59,213 bases of DNA, from positions 1 to 59,213 of the forward strand of contig NZ_JACXAI010000037.1 of assembly GCF_014773385.1 (NCBI RefSeq), in the 5' to 3' direction. The stretch's first letter is position 1. Each line of letters begins with the position of its first letter. The DNA is from Metabacillus arenae (GTDB lineage: Bacteria; Bacillota; Bacilli; Bacillales; Bacillaceae). The position numbers and the translations under genes were made by a program. The notes under the pieces are model-generated. The model ran no database searches, was not told the origin of the DNA, and was given only the letters and a program-made list of their open reading frames with translations. This document shows, one piece after another, positions 36,028 through 44,920 of the stretch.

Positions 36028-36150
36028 GCTGTTATTAGCCAGCTGCAGCACTTAGCCCGCCTGAGGTCCATGCCAATCCACCCGAGAAGGTTAATTCAGC
36101 CGGCTCACCCGAATGCTTGTCACCGAAGGACTAACGCCTTACGCTTTTTT
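36028..36150. repeat. GC-rich island, candidate dispersed element
   Basis: About 120 bp of markedly higher G+C between an AT-rich promoter (TATAAT at 36010-36015) and the methyltransferase start. On the minus strand one frame reads SFGDKHSGEPAELTFSGGLA between stops and another reads VTSIRVSRLN. From memory, similar short translated strings recur as tiny annotated ORFs in Bacillus genomes, suggesting a dispersed repeat. I see one copy in this window and cannot prove the family. Confidence 0.4.
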
Positions 36151-36243
36151 TATCTCAATCTTAACGATCTCAGATGAAGATACCCCTAGTTGATGGCCCG
36201 TTTGGTTCAAAGTACTTTGTATTTAAAAAGGAGAATGGAACAG

Positions 36244-37026
36244 ATGAAAGAACAATCCGAACCAATCAAACAGAAAGTGCAAGAACAGTTTGGAAAAAAT
36301 TCCGAAAAATATGTAACAAGCAGCACCCATTCTAAAGGATCCGATCTGAGTCTTCTTCCTGAATGGTTGACCCTTCATTCCGAGGCGATCGTACTCGATA
36401 TCGCAACAGGCGGCGGACATGTGGTTAAAGCAATAGCTCCTCATGCAGCTCAGGTTTTCGCGACCGATTTAACGTATCAAATGCTTCAGGCGGCTAAGCG
36501 GCATCTAGAAAAGTCACAGTCAAACATTTCTTATGTGATTGCAGATGCAGAGTTACTGCCGTTTTTAGACAATACGTTTGATGCTGTTACTTGCAGAATT
36601 GCACCACACCATTTCCCTCACCCTGACAAATTTGTAAAAGAAGCGGCAAGAGTTTTAAAACCCGGAGGGAAATTTTTACTAATTGATAACATTGCTCCTC
36701 AGGACAAGGAATTAGATGATTTCGTTAATCGTCTGGAAAAACTCCGTGATGACAGCCATAACCGCAGCTGCTCTATAAATGAATGGACAGTATGGTTCGA
36801 AGAAGCTGGTTTTACTTTGTTAAAAGCTGAAGCCCGCAAAAAAACTTTTGATTATCCAGAATGGGTCAGACGTACAACTACGTCAGAAGAACAAATAAAA
36901 ACAGTCAACAAGCACCTCCTTTCTGCTAATGATAAAATCATTGACTATTTTTCGATTAACACATCAAACGACAGCATCAAGTCGTTTGTCATTGATGAAT
37001 GGATGGCTCTTTCATCAAAAAAGTAG
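36244..37026 (+). CDS. class I SAM-dependent methyltransferase (UbiE/YcgJ-like)
   Basis: 260 residues from ATG 36244 (AAAGGAGA about 9 bp upstream; upstream starts lack a site). SAM motif I VLDIATGGGHV (about 50-60), motif II near IADAELLPF, and a methyltransferase-11 domain ending with LKPGGKFLLID. Substrate is unknown. Stand-alone gene between tctC and the CitST-type genes, with its own promoter. Confidence 0.85.
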   Translation: MKEQSEPIKQKVQEQFGKNSEKYVTSSTHSKGSDLSLLPEWLTLHSEAIVLDIATGGGHVVKAIAPHAAQVFATDLTYQMLQAAKRHLEKSQSNISYVIADAELLPFLDNTFDAVTCRIAPHHFPHPDKFVKEAARVLKPGGKFLLIDNIAPQDKELDDFVNRLEKLRDDSHNRSCSINEWTVWFEEAGFTLLKAEARKKTFDYPEWVRRTTTSEEQIKTVNKHLLSANDKIIDYFSINTSNDSIKSFVIDEWMALSSKK

Positions 37027-37037
37027 CCACCTAAAGA

Positions 37038-37072
37038 AAACCGGAGGGCAGCAAACTACCTTCCGGATTTTC
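37038..37072. terminator. bidirectional terminator between methyltransferase and citT-like genes
   Basis: AAACCGGAGGG and CCTTCCGGATTTT form the stem between convergent genes. Confidence 0.7.
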
Positions 37073-37113
37073 TTTTCCCCTTGCCTTGTCTATTTATTTT
37101 TTGCATAGAGCCT

Positions 37114-37815
37114 TTACTTTCTACGATATCTTCGCTCAGGCCTGCCAATTGTTCCGTACATTATTTCTACTTCTAATTCATTATTGGAGACTAAATATTC
37201 GAGATATCGCCTAACGGTAGAGTGGCTGGCGCCAATGATTTTTGCCAATTCATCTGCATTTGTGCTGACAGCTGTTTCTTTCATTTGCTGTCTTATTTTC
37301 TTTAACGTATGCTTATCAATCCCTTTTGGCAATGTACCTGTTTTATCCTCGCCCAAAATTGGTTCTTCACGGTTTTTTATTCCGAAAAAGCTGTTCACAT
37401 CATCTTGTTGTACTGTTTTTAAACTAAATAATTTCGTCCTGGCTTCTTTATATTGTTCAAGTGTTTCCAGGAACTTATCCAGCATGATCGGCTTCATCAA
37501 GTAACTGAAAGCACCTCCCCTAATAGCCTCTCTTACCGTATCAACATCGTTTGCAGCGGTAATCATAATGACGTCCACACCCCTGAATTTTTTTCTAATC
37601 TCCCATAATAGATCAGTTCCTTTCATATCAGGAAGAAACACATCCAGCAAGATAAGATCCGGGGTAAATACATTAAACAGCTCTAATGCCTGTTTTCCAG
37701 AACTGGTAGTAGCTACAACTTGAAATCCCTCTACCTTTTGCGTGAATTTTTCATATATTTTTGCAGCTGTTTCATCATCTTCAATAATCATCACTTGAAT
37801 AAATTGTTTTGACAT
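37114..37815 (-). CDS. CitT/DctR-type response regulator
   Basis: 233 residues. Receiver with acidic pocket EDD (12-14), phospho-acceptor Asp58 in LLDVFLP and Lys108 in MKPI; C-terminal helix-turn-helix of the CitB family (ADELAKIIGASHSTVRRYL, about 187-205). Start is 12 bp after the kinase stop. It likely activates tctC and perhaps tctBA in response to the carboxylate sensed by the kinase; B. subtilis CitT controls a citrate transporter in the same way. A direct target is not visible from sequence alone. Confidence 0.9.
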   Translation of the reverse strand: MSKQFIQVMIIEDDETAAKIYEKFTQKVEGFQVVATTSSGKQALELFNVFTPDLILLDVFLPDMKGTDLLWEIRKKFRGVDVIMITAANDVDTVREAIRGGAFSYLMKPIMLDKFLETLEQYKEARTKLFSLKTVQQDDVNSFFGIKNREEPILGEDKTGTLPKGIDKHTLKKIRQQMKETAVSTNADELAKIIGASHSTVRRYLEYLVSNNELEVEIMYGTIGRPERRYRRK

Positions 37816-37827
37816 AAGGCTCCCCCT

Positions 37828-39417
37828 TCACCTCTTAGGTATCGAAATTGTGAATCGTGCGCCACCTGAATCACTAGTGGTGATATAAATCTCCCCGTGA
37901 AGCAGGTCTATTGTATTTTTCACAATTGCAAGTCCAAGACCATGATTCTCCCCATCCTTTGTAGTAAATCCTTCTGTAAAAATCTTTTTCTGCCATTCCT
38001 CCGGAACACCATTTCCATTATCTTCTATATCAAAAATAATGTCGCTTCCTAAGTCAGTAAAAGACACTTTTACTTGCGCATTATCCCCTTTTGCCCTGCT
38101 AGCTGCCTCCATTGCATTATCTATGACATTCCCAAGTACAGTTACGAGTAGTTTTGTATTTAAAGAAAGGGGAATTTGCTCTAATTTGCTGTCTTTCTCT
38201 ATATCAAACTGTACCTTTAGTTCTTTAGATCGGTTAATCTTCCCTAGCAGGCAAGCGGCAATGAAAGGGTCTTTCACTGAAGCTGTTAAGAAAACGACGA
38301 TATCCTGGCGCTCTCTTACCTCGTCAGAAATAAGTTCTCTTGCTTCTTCATACTGCTCTAGGGTGATCAGTCCATAGATCGTGTTAAGCCTATTTAAATA
38401 TTCATGATTTTGGGCCCTTATATTATCAGAAATACTTTTTATTTCTGACAGTTCATCTTTTATACCTTCAATTTCGGATGCAGGTCTAATCGTCAATACA
38501 GCTCCGCTTGTCTGTTCCTTTAACAAAATTGGTGATGCATCAACCGTATAAAGCTGATGCCCAAATAGAAATTTTTGATTGATTAGACTTTTTCTTGTCT
38601 GAATAATTGACTCAATCATCTTGATTAGGCGGGTGTTAACAATTTTTCCTCCCGTTTCGATTTGATCATCTCTTAACAGTTCTCGTGCTCTCTTATTCAT
38701 AGAAGTTACTTCATATTGTTTATTGACGGCAACCGTTGCGTCACGAATGGATTCAATCGTTGCTTCTTTTTCTTTAAATAAAAATGAAATCTCTTCAGGC
38801 TCCAGGTTAAAGATTAGTTTTTTTACTCTTCTTGCAATAAGAATAGCTCCAGAAAAGCCTATTAGAATGATAAATATTGAAGATTGAAATAATTTTAAGC
38901 GATACTCATTTCCTCTTTTCTCCTCTTCGGTGGTTAAAAACCCAACAGATGAAACACCAATAATTTTTCCTTCCGCATCATAAATTGGTGTTTTTGCTTT
39001 GATTGCCTCACCTGAAATCCCAGTTCCTTCATATATAATAGAAGCTCCCTCTTCAAACACTTCACGGTTGCTTGTCCCCATAATGCCGCCAATATGTTCA
39101 ACAATATGATGGGAATATCGAATATCTTGTTTATTTCCAATCACGACATAGCCGGCACCAGTTGATTTACGAATCTCTTCTGCAATCGGCTGGATGATCA
39201 AAGAAGGATTTGGATCATCAAACGCCTCGATAATCTCTTCCTTTTGAGCAGCCATCTTTGCTACTGTCATCGCTTGGTTGCCAAGTGATTTTTCTGTTAT
39301 ATCTCCTATCATCGAAGAAAAGATAACGCTTACAGATAAGACCGTTAAAACAACCACAATTGAAACTAACCCAATGATTTGTGTAAGCAATCTTGGCTGT
39401 CTATATTTCTTCCTCAC
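37828..39417 (-). CDS. CitS/DcuS-type sensor histidine kinase
   Basis: 529 residues. First helix about 13-35, extracytoplasmic PAS-like sensor about 36-175, second helix about 176-195, cytoplasmic PAS about 220-325, SPOB-type phospho-acceptor in RAQNHEYLNRLNTI (about 342), and HATPase motifs NVIDNAMEA, DNGNGV, GLGLAIV. Same family as MalK in this window but clearly diverged. Position next to the tct genes suggests a tricarboxylate or related ligand. Confidence 0.9.
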   Translation of the reverse strand: MRKKYRQPRLLTQIIGLVSIVVVLTVLSVSVIFSSMIGDITEKSLGNQAMTVAKMAAQKEEIIEAFDDPNPSLIIQPIAEEIRKSTGAGYVVIGNKQDIRYSHHIVEHIGGIMGTSNREVFEEGASIIYEGTGISGEAIKAKTPIYDAEGKIIGVSSVGFLTTEEEKRGNEYRLKLFQSSIFIILIGFSGAILIARRVKKLIFNLEPEEISFLFKEKEATIESIRDATVAVNKQYEVTSMNKRARELLRDDQIETGGKIVNTRLIKMIESIIQTRKSLINQKFLFGHQLYTVDASPILLKEQTSGAVLTIRPASEIEGIKDELSEIKSISDNIRAQNHEYLNRLNTIYGLITLEQYEEARELISDEVRERQDIVVFLTASVKDPFIAACLLGKINRSKELKVQFDIEKDSKLEQIPLSLNTKLLVTVLGNVIDNAMEAASRAKGDNAQVKVSFTDLGSDIIFDIEDNGNGVPEEWQKKIFTEGFTTKDGENHGLGLAIVKNTIDLLHGEIYITTSDSGGARFTISIPKR

Positions 39418-39700
39418 AAATTGGCCCCTCTTTCAATTTTGGTTAATAGGCGCTGCAAATTCCTCAAACTTTTATATTGACTGGAATTCTTCGCCGGATA
39501 TTTGAAATGCTATCAATCTCTTCCGCATAATACTAAGAAATGAAACTTAAATTCTATTAAATTTAGTATAAGCAAATATGCATGATAATGAAATATCCTT
39601 ATTATAAATCTACTCATAATTCCATTACAGTCATTGCTGAGCTATGATACACAGCAATAGAACTCTTTATCTCCTAGGGATAAAGCTCTAGAAAAACGCT

Positions 39701-39794
39701 GCATGTCGTTTTCCGAATATTTGCACCGTCACAAGACTATTTGCATCGTTATCCGAATATTTGTACCGTCTCAGAATAATTTGCATCGTTTCTA
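39701..39794. repeat. intergenic array with exact 20-bp period (second copy of the TTGCACCGTC type)
   Basis: Units start TTGCACCGTC (39721), TTGCATCGTT (39741), TTGTACCGTC (39761) and TTGCATCGTT (39781), exactly 20 bp apart and alternating between two versions; a degenerate unit precedes at about 39700. Each unit is 10 conserved plus 10 variable bases ending in AATAT-like sequence. The array ends about 100 bp before the Uma2 gene, in the otherwise gene-free stretch 39418-39894. Confidence 0.75.
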
Positions 39795-39894
39795 TACGAT
39801 CCAGAGTACATAAAGTTTCTTTATGTTTCCAATTTATTGTTCTATGAATTTCTGTCAGATATAATATAGTTGATCTTAGGAAGGGGTGAGAATA

Positions 39895-40485
39895 TTGGGA
39901 GAAAACAAGCGCTTAAAGCAAGTTGAAAAGGTAAAAGAACATACTGAAGAATATGAAGAAGCTAGATTACAACCTCTCATTGAAGAACGTTATGAGATCA
40001 TCAATGGTGTCCGCTATGATTTAAAACCATCTCCTACATTTAACCACCAAGTTCTCGTCACACAACTATTGAACAGAATCTACAGTACCTGTTACCCAAG
40101 TAGCACAGTGGTTGTCGCTCCAATGGATGTACATTTAGACGAAGAAAACACCGTTCAGCCTGACGTCATTTACATTTCAAATGAGAATCACGATATCATT
40201 CAAAACCAGAGAATAGAAGGACCACCCGATTTGCTTGTAGAAATTTTATCTCCAAGCACAAGCAAGAAAGACAAAATTTTAAAGAAAGAACTATATGAAC
40301 GCTTTGGCATCAAAGAATATTGGATTGTTGATCCTGTCCATCATATAATTGACCAGCTTGTTTTAGAGAAACAACACTATGTCCTTCATGCTAGCTATGG
40401 TTTAGGAGACAAGCTCAGTTCTCCGCAATTTTCATGTATTTCTATAGACATGAATAAGTTGTATGAACCTTTGTTAAAGAAATAA
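39895..40485 (+). CDS. Uma2-family (DUF820) putative PD-(D/E)XK nuclease
   Basis: About 196 residues from TTG 39895 (AGGAAGGGG 8 bp upstream). Core motifs of the Uma2 nuclease-like fold: QPDVIYIS, then PPDLLVEILSPST and YERFGIKEYWIVDP, giving the Asp-x(n)-Glu-x-Leu catalytic pattern. The N-terminus is charged and helical. These genes are abundant in cyanobacteria and scattered in Firmicutes; function is poorly known. TATAAT lies about 30 bp upstream. No methylase neighbour, so a classical restriction system is unlikely. Confidence 0.82.
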   Translation: MGENKRLKQVEKVKEHTEEYEEARLQPLIEERYEIINGVRYDLKPSPTFNHQVLVTQLLNRIYSTCYPSSTVVVAPMDVHLDEENTVQPDVIYISNENHDIIQNQRIEGPPDLLVEILSPSTSKKDKILKKELYERFGIKEYWIVDPVHHIIDQLVLEKQHYVLHASYGLGDKLSSPQFSCISIDMNKLYEPLLKK

Positions 40486-40502
40486 TTAGATATAAAAAAA
40501 AT

Positions 40503-40538
40503 TGCCCTTTCTTAACAATCTGGAGATTTGAAGAAGGG
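40503..40538. terminator. terminator after the Uma2 gene
   Basis: GCCCTTTCTT and AAGAAGGGC form an imperfect stem preceded by an A-tract. Confidence 0.6.
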
Positions 40539-40628
40539 CTTCCTGCTCAAATAGACTTCTAAAGTAACGTGCTAAATAATTATTTCACTCTATAATTGAA
40601 GAGTCTTGTCGTCACTTTTACAGACACC

Positions 40629-41636
40629 CTAGTTATTTGCCAATTTGTCTCGGTCTTCTGAAAGTGGCGGTTCTTCTAACCAGCCGTTTTTTATCATAAT
40701 GTTTGCGCCGTCTTCTGCGTATTTTGCAATTTCAGCAGATAGACGAACGTAATGAGCAGATAAATCCCTTCTCGTACTGGTTGCCATACTCGTTCCATAA
40801 AATCCTATACCTAAACCAATTAACGCTGTCGTCATAAACATCATCATTTTATCTGAAAATGGAGCGCCTTTTGAATCGGTTACCTCTGTATCCCAAGTCA
40901 TTGGTGCTGACAAATAATTTTCCTCTAACACTGATCCGAAAATTTCAGTATGTTTAAAAGCGATATCCCTCCCTCTTACCATAAATTGACCTACTTCCTT
41001 GGATTGAGCCACTTGGCTGAATCCCATCATTGTCGCTCTTCCTAGTGCGTTTCTTTGTAGATTGGTGAAAAGGTGTGTAATTTCCATTGCAGACAATGGT
41101 CTTTTTTCACCAAACCATCCAGCCAAAAACCTTTGACTTTTTATGAAATTCACTTCCTTTGGAGGATTTAAATAAGGAGAACGTATGTATAATCCTTTTG
41201 ATAGCAACAGATTTTTAGTCATCGTATCAAATTCACTAAGTTCATGAACACATTCAGAGAAGTAACTATCAATATCTGAACGTACAGAAAATGCCTTGGC
41301 GACTGCATAAAAGCTTAAAGCGATTATCCCCATGTTATAGCTGAAATACAACATAAAGCTATCGGAAAACAGTCTAGGGGCGGAAGTATTAACATCTTCT
41401 TCCACTACAAAACCATATGGGACAGGGTAATTTTCTTTTTGAAAGATAGTGGTCAATTTTTGCAAGTGTGTCTCAGATAGTTCTAACCCGTGCGAAAGAA
41501 TGGCACGTATTTCGGTATCTTCCATCTTTGTTAAGAAGGAAGTAAATAAACATTTACACATGCTGCTATTCATATAGGCTGCCCATAATTGTGATACTTC
41601 TGCAGCGGTTAGTTTAGTATTATGTTCAATTTCCAT
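40629..41636 (-). CDS. DUF3231 family protein (tandem ferritin-like helical bundles)
   Basis: 335 residues made of two similar helical halves, each of roughly 165 residues; NTKLTAAEVSQLWAAYMNSS at the start matches PLSAMEITHLFTNLQRNALG at the start of the second half. This is the DUF3231 arrangement common in spore-forming bacilli. Function is unknown; a spore-associated role is often suspected. AGGAAGATC precedes the ATG. Confidence 0.85.
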   Translation of the reverse strand: MEIEHNTKLTAAEVSQLWAAYMNSSMCKCLFTSFLTKMEDTEIRAILSHGLELSETHLQKLTTIFQKENYPVPYGFVVEEDVNTSAPRLFSDSFMLYFSYNMGIIALSFYAVAKAFSVRSDIDSYFSECVHELSEFDTMTKNLLLSKGLYIRSPYLNPPKEVNFIKSQRFLAGWFGEKRPLSAMEITHLFTNLQRNALGRATMMGFSQVAQSKEVGQFMVRGRDIAFKHTEIFGSVLEENYLSAPMTWDTEVTDSKGAPFSDKMMMFMTTALIGLGIGFYGTSMATSTRRDLSAHYVRLSAEIAKYAEDGANIMIKNGWLEEPPLSEDRDKLANN

Positions 41637-41766
41637 TCACGATCTTCCTCCATTTTTTAACTTATTATTTCACCCCTCTTTTGAAATATTCGTCATGTTG
41701 CAAACCCTCATAACCTTACGTCTTCTAATTTTTAGTGATTAGAAATAATGAGAGAAACACTTTGCT

Positions 41767-41819
41767 CTATACAAAGGATCTGAAGAAGAGACTATAAAAT
41801 GGTTTCAGAATTTGTATAG
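41767..41819. other. 53-bp inverted repeat upstream of czcD
   Basis: CTATACAAA (41767) and TTTGTATAG (41811) are perfect inverted arms with inner TCTGAA / TTCAGA. It lies in the 41637-42001 intergenic stretch, without a T-run, so it is a candidate operator pair or RNA structure rather than a terminator. Confidence 0.45.
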
Positions 41820-41966
41820 GGAGTCCTTTCTCCATCATTCACCACACAAAACCTTTCTCCTCTGGACATATTCTCTCTTACAGAATGTGAAGTGTGCGTA
41901 TTCAATTATTTTTTTGAAAAATAATAAAAAAATCATTGAACATTTATGAAAATTAATAAATAATAT

Positions 41967-41986
41967 ATATGAGCATATATTCATAT
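41967..41986. promoter_or_regulatory. ArsR-family (CzrA-like) operator before czcD
   Basis: ATATGAGCATATATTCATAT is a 20-bp imperfect palindrome of the ATATGA-N8-TCATAT type used by metal-sensing ArsR-family repressors such as CzrA. It lies 15 bp before the czcD start. No regulator gene is adjacent. Confidence 0.55.
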
Positions 41987-42001
41987 AAGGGAGTGACCTT
42001 A

Positions 42002-42919
42002 ATGGGACATTCACACAATCACAGTCATGATCATGGACATCATCACCACGGAAGTAAAAACAAAAAAGCATTAAAACTCTCATTTATTATCATTGCAACC
42101 TTTATGATCGTAGAGGTAATTGGCGGAATACTTACCAATAGCCTCGCCTTAATCTCAGATGCCGGCCATATGCTTAGTGACGCGGCTGCATTGGGACTTA
42201 GTTTCCTTGCCTTAACATTTGGTGAAAAAGAAGCTTCCCTTTCAAAAACCTTTGGGTACAAGAGGTTTGAGATTCTTGCAGCCTTTATAAATGGAATCAC
42301 GTTAATCGCTATTTCTATTTATATTTTTTGGGAAGCTTACAAAAGAATTCTTTCCCCCCCTGAAGTCATAAGCGGGGGAATGCTTATTGTTTCCTTTATT
42401 GGTTTGGTCGTTAATATTGCAGCCGCCTTTATTCTGATGAGAGGCGATAAAGATGATAACTTAAATGTTAGAAGTGCCTTTCTCCATGTTCTAGGTGATT
42501 TATTAGGCTCAATAGGAGCCATTGTGGCAGCATTATTAATCATGTTTTTTGGCTGGAGCTTAGCTGATCCGATTGCAAGTGTATTGGTCGCTATCCTTAT
42601 TATTGTTAGTGGTTTTCGTGTAACAAGGGATTCATTCCATATTCTTATGGAAGGTGCGCCTCATAACATTAAAGTTGAAGAAGTAAAAAATGCTTTACTC
42701 ACGGTAAGCGGCGTGAACAATGTCCATGACTTGCATATATGGTCCATAACATCGGACTTTCCAGCATTAAGCTGTCACGTTGTAGTGGAACCAGGTACCG
42801 GTTATCAGGATATAGTAACGGAGGTTACAAGGGTCCTGCAAGATAACTTTCATCTTGAACATACCACTATTCAAATAGATATTGATGGCCAGGCATGTGA
42901 TGGGAATCATTGTAATTAA
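42002..42919 (+). CDS. czcD: cation diffusion facilitator (zinc/cadmium exporter), CzcD-like
   Basis: About 305 residues from ATG 42002 (AAGGGAGTG 7 bp upstream). The histidine-rich N-terminus (MGHSHNHSHDHGHHHHG) is followed by six helices; the metal sites are visible as SDAGHMLSDA (helix 2) and HVLGDLLGS (helix 5), plus a C-terminal metallochaperone-like domain. It exports Zn2+, Cd2+ or Co2+ from the cytoplasm in exchange for protons or potassium. An ArsR-type palindrome overlaps its promoter region. Confidence 0.93.
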   Translation: MGHSHNHSHDHGHHHHGSKNKKALKLSFIIIATFMIVEVIGGILTNSLALISDAGHMLSDAAALGLSFLALTFGEKEASLSKTFGYKRFEILAAFINGITLIAISIYIFWEAYKRILSPPEVISGGMLIVSFIGLVVNIAAAFILMRGDKDDNLNVRSAFLHVLGDLLGSIGAIVAALLIMFFGWSLADPIASVLVAILIIVSGFRVTRDSFHILMEGAPHNIKVEEVKNALLTVSGVNNVHDLHIWSITSDFPALSCHVVVEPGTGYQDIVTEVTRVLQDNFHLEHTTIQIDIDGQACDGNHCN

Positions 42920-43070
42920 TCTTGATGCCTAAGAGTCTTCTTCTATGGACGATGGTTTGCTCCTTTGGATATTTTTGTCTAAAGGGTTGGTATTATAAAC
43001 AACAAATAACTGAATCATATTGATGTTGGTAGCATTTGTACCGCAGACACCTTTGTTGTTCCTACGATCG

Positions 43071-43098
43071 GGCGCTAATCTAGAACAGGATAGCGCCA
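43071..43098. repeat. GGCGCTA hairpin in a gene-free stretch
   Basis: GGCGCTA and TAGCGCC flank a 14-base loop. The segment TTCCTACGATCGGGCGC just before it resembles two other sites in the window (44426, 54030). An ATTTGTACCG core like the 20-bp array unit lies at 43033-43042. The stretch 42920-43244 has no supportable gene apart from a 14-codon ORF at 43151-43195. Confidence 0.35.
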
Positions 43099-43186
43099 CT
43101 ATTCGCTATTATTACATCAAATGCACTGTAAAATTTAAAAGAGGGTAAGAATGAGACCATTCAAACCGTCTTTTGTCGACAAACTG

Positions 43187-43217
43187 AAAGCTTGATTTCT
43201 TCAAGCTTTTTATTTTT
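43187..43217 (+). terminator. orphan terminator
   Basis: AAAGCTTGA / TCAAGCTTT then a T-rich tail. It ends a 14-codon ORF (43151, MRPFKPSFVDKLKA) that may be the tail of a lost gene. Confidence 0.65.
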
Positions 43218-43244
43218 GGGTGTTTATGTTAAATAATTTATCCA

Positions 43245-44395
43245 TTAGTTAAGATACTGTTTTAATATTTTTAATCCTATTTTTAACTCGTCTAATGAGT
43301 TTGTAGAAGAAAGAGCTTTACGCAAATACTTTTCAGGGGTGGTCTGCCCGCTTAGAAAACGATCGGAATGAAAAACTCGAATTCCATGCTCCTTTAAATC
43401 TGTTTCCAACTGCAATGCATCGTTATGCCCTTGAATGGGAAGCCAACGATAAAAACTAAGAGGATGTCCAACATTCTTTCATAGAGGAAATACTCAAAAT
43501 ATATATTATTTGCAGTTTGTGCAAGCTGTTTCTTTTGAGACACAATTTCATGAGCCTTACCCGATAAGATGAGCTCTGTGATAACCTCTCCATCTAAAGA
43601 AGAAGTTTTTACATTGATATTAAAAATAGCCCTTAAAATTTTCTCACGTAATGCATCTCCAAAGACCATATAGGCAACTCTTAATCCTGAACATATTGAC
43701 TTAGAGGTACCACAAATATAAACGCTCTGTTCTGGAAGTAAATTGAACATTGGCTGCTGGTAATCAGAGATAATACCTGCCGTTAGAAAAGCATGTATAT
43801 CATCCTCAATCAAAATTAATCGATGCTTACGGATGACCTCAGCTAATTCTTTTTTTCGAAATTCTGGAATCATAACTGTAGTAGGATTACAGCAAGAAGG
43901 CATTAGAAAAATACCGTGAATATTTAGTTGGCTGCACTGCTTTGCAAGTTCGTCTGGTGACATACCAAACTGGTCTCCAGGAATAGGCACCAACTGAATT
44001 TGGAACATTTTTGCTAATTCGATAAAGTTTGAATATGTGTATAAGTCGGTCGCAATTTTGTTACCAGGCTCAAACAAAGCAGCCATGGCAATAGACAAGG
44101 CATTTTGAGCACCAGAAACAATCGCTATTTGCTCTTGATTCGCTTGAATACCTAACCCTTTCATCCAGTTTAGGGCTGCCGTCTTTTGATGTGGGATACC
44201 AGTCTGATCTTTGTAATTTAATAGTTCCTCCAAATAACTTTTATTCTCAACCTTTTGAATAATATCTGTTACTTCACCATTGGTTTGCTCAAAAGATTGC
44301 TACAAAGCCAAGATCAATGCTATCTACCATTTTATCCGTGGAAATGGTTATAGAACGAGCGGCATTAGGAGCAACAAAGGTTCCTCTAACGTGGG
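43245..44395 (-). pseudogene. broken MocR/GntR-type regulator with aminotransferase-like domain
   Basis: Most of a PLP aminotransferase-fold domain is readable: VSGAQNALSIAMAALFEPG, IFLMPSCCNPTT, LILIEDDIHAFL, YICGTSKSICSGLRVAY. The PLP lysine lies in GTSKS. A frameshift near 43475 sends the C-terminus into another frame (LSFYRWLPIQGHNDALQLE to the stop at 43245), another near 44300 separates the linker (GTFVAPNAARSITISTDKM), and the N-terminal winged helix is missing. At least two frameshifts plus a deletion make it a pseudogene. Confidence 0.85.
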
Positions 44396-44457
44396 CTTAT
44401 CTTCAATAAGAAAATTATAAATAATCTTCCGTAATCGGGAGCAAGAATTGAACAACG

Positions 44458-44486
44458 ATGGACTGTTTCAGCAGTCCATTTTTTTG
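44458..44486 (+). terminator. intrinsic terminator in 44396-45098
   Basis: ATGGACTG, loop TTTCAG, CAGTCCAT, then T-run. No plus-strand gene precedes it, so it may be a relic of a deleted gene. Confidence 0.7.
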
Positions 44487-44654
44487 GTTTTAATCAGTAA
44501 TAAGACATAATTGGTTTAATAAAGGAACAATTCTGCCACCAGCGAAGTACAGCCACCTATATCGAATCATAACTTAAAAGTTTTGACACTATTTTCCTAG
44601 TACTGTTGTCAATTTAGGAGTTATTTTGCACTTGTTTCAAGCATTATTTTGCAC

Positions 44655-44699
44655 AAAAAAGCCCAATTTCTCAGGATTAATGAGAAATTGGGCTTTTTT
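44655..44699. terminator. strong bidirectional terminator
   Basis: AAAAAAGCCCAATTTCTC pairs perfectly with GAGAAATTGGGCTTTTTT. Just upstream TTTTGCAC occurs twice (44624, 44647). Confidence 0.9.
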
Positions 44700-44920
44700 G
44701 TTACTCCATTAGCAGGAATTTATTGAATATTATGTCCTTTTTAGACTTTCTTCAAAAGATCAATGATTTCCAAAAACCTTTCAGCTTCTCTAAAGTTTAT
44801 TTTGATCATTCTATAGGGTTAGAAATTTAGAGCTGCCAGTCATATATTTAAAAAACCAAAAAATATAAAAAAATTCTAAATTTTAATTGTTTTTCGAAAA
44901 ATTATAATTTATAATATCAA

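Noticed and set aside
36028-36150. Known riboswitch in the methyltransferase leader
   Set aside because: I could not match conserved cores of SAM, THF, cobalamin, M-box, lysine, ykkC or c-di-GMP classes; dispersed element is the better reading.
34869-37026. tctC and the methyltransferase gene as one operon
   Set aside because: A strong terminator follows tctC and a separate TATAAT promoter precedes the methyltransferase gene.
43151-43195. 14-codon ORF ending in a terminator
   Set aside because: Too short to support as a gene; noted only as a possible tail of a lost gene.
44624-44654. Third copy of the 20-bp TTGCACCGTC array
   Set aside because: Two TTTTGCAC cores are present but 23 bp apart and lack the CCGTC part, so membership is not supported.
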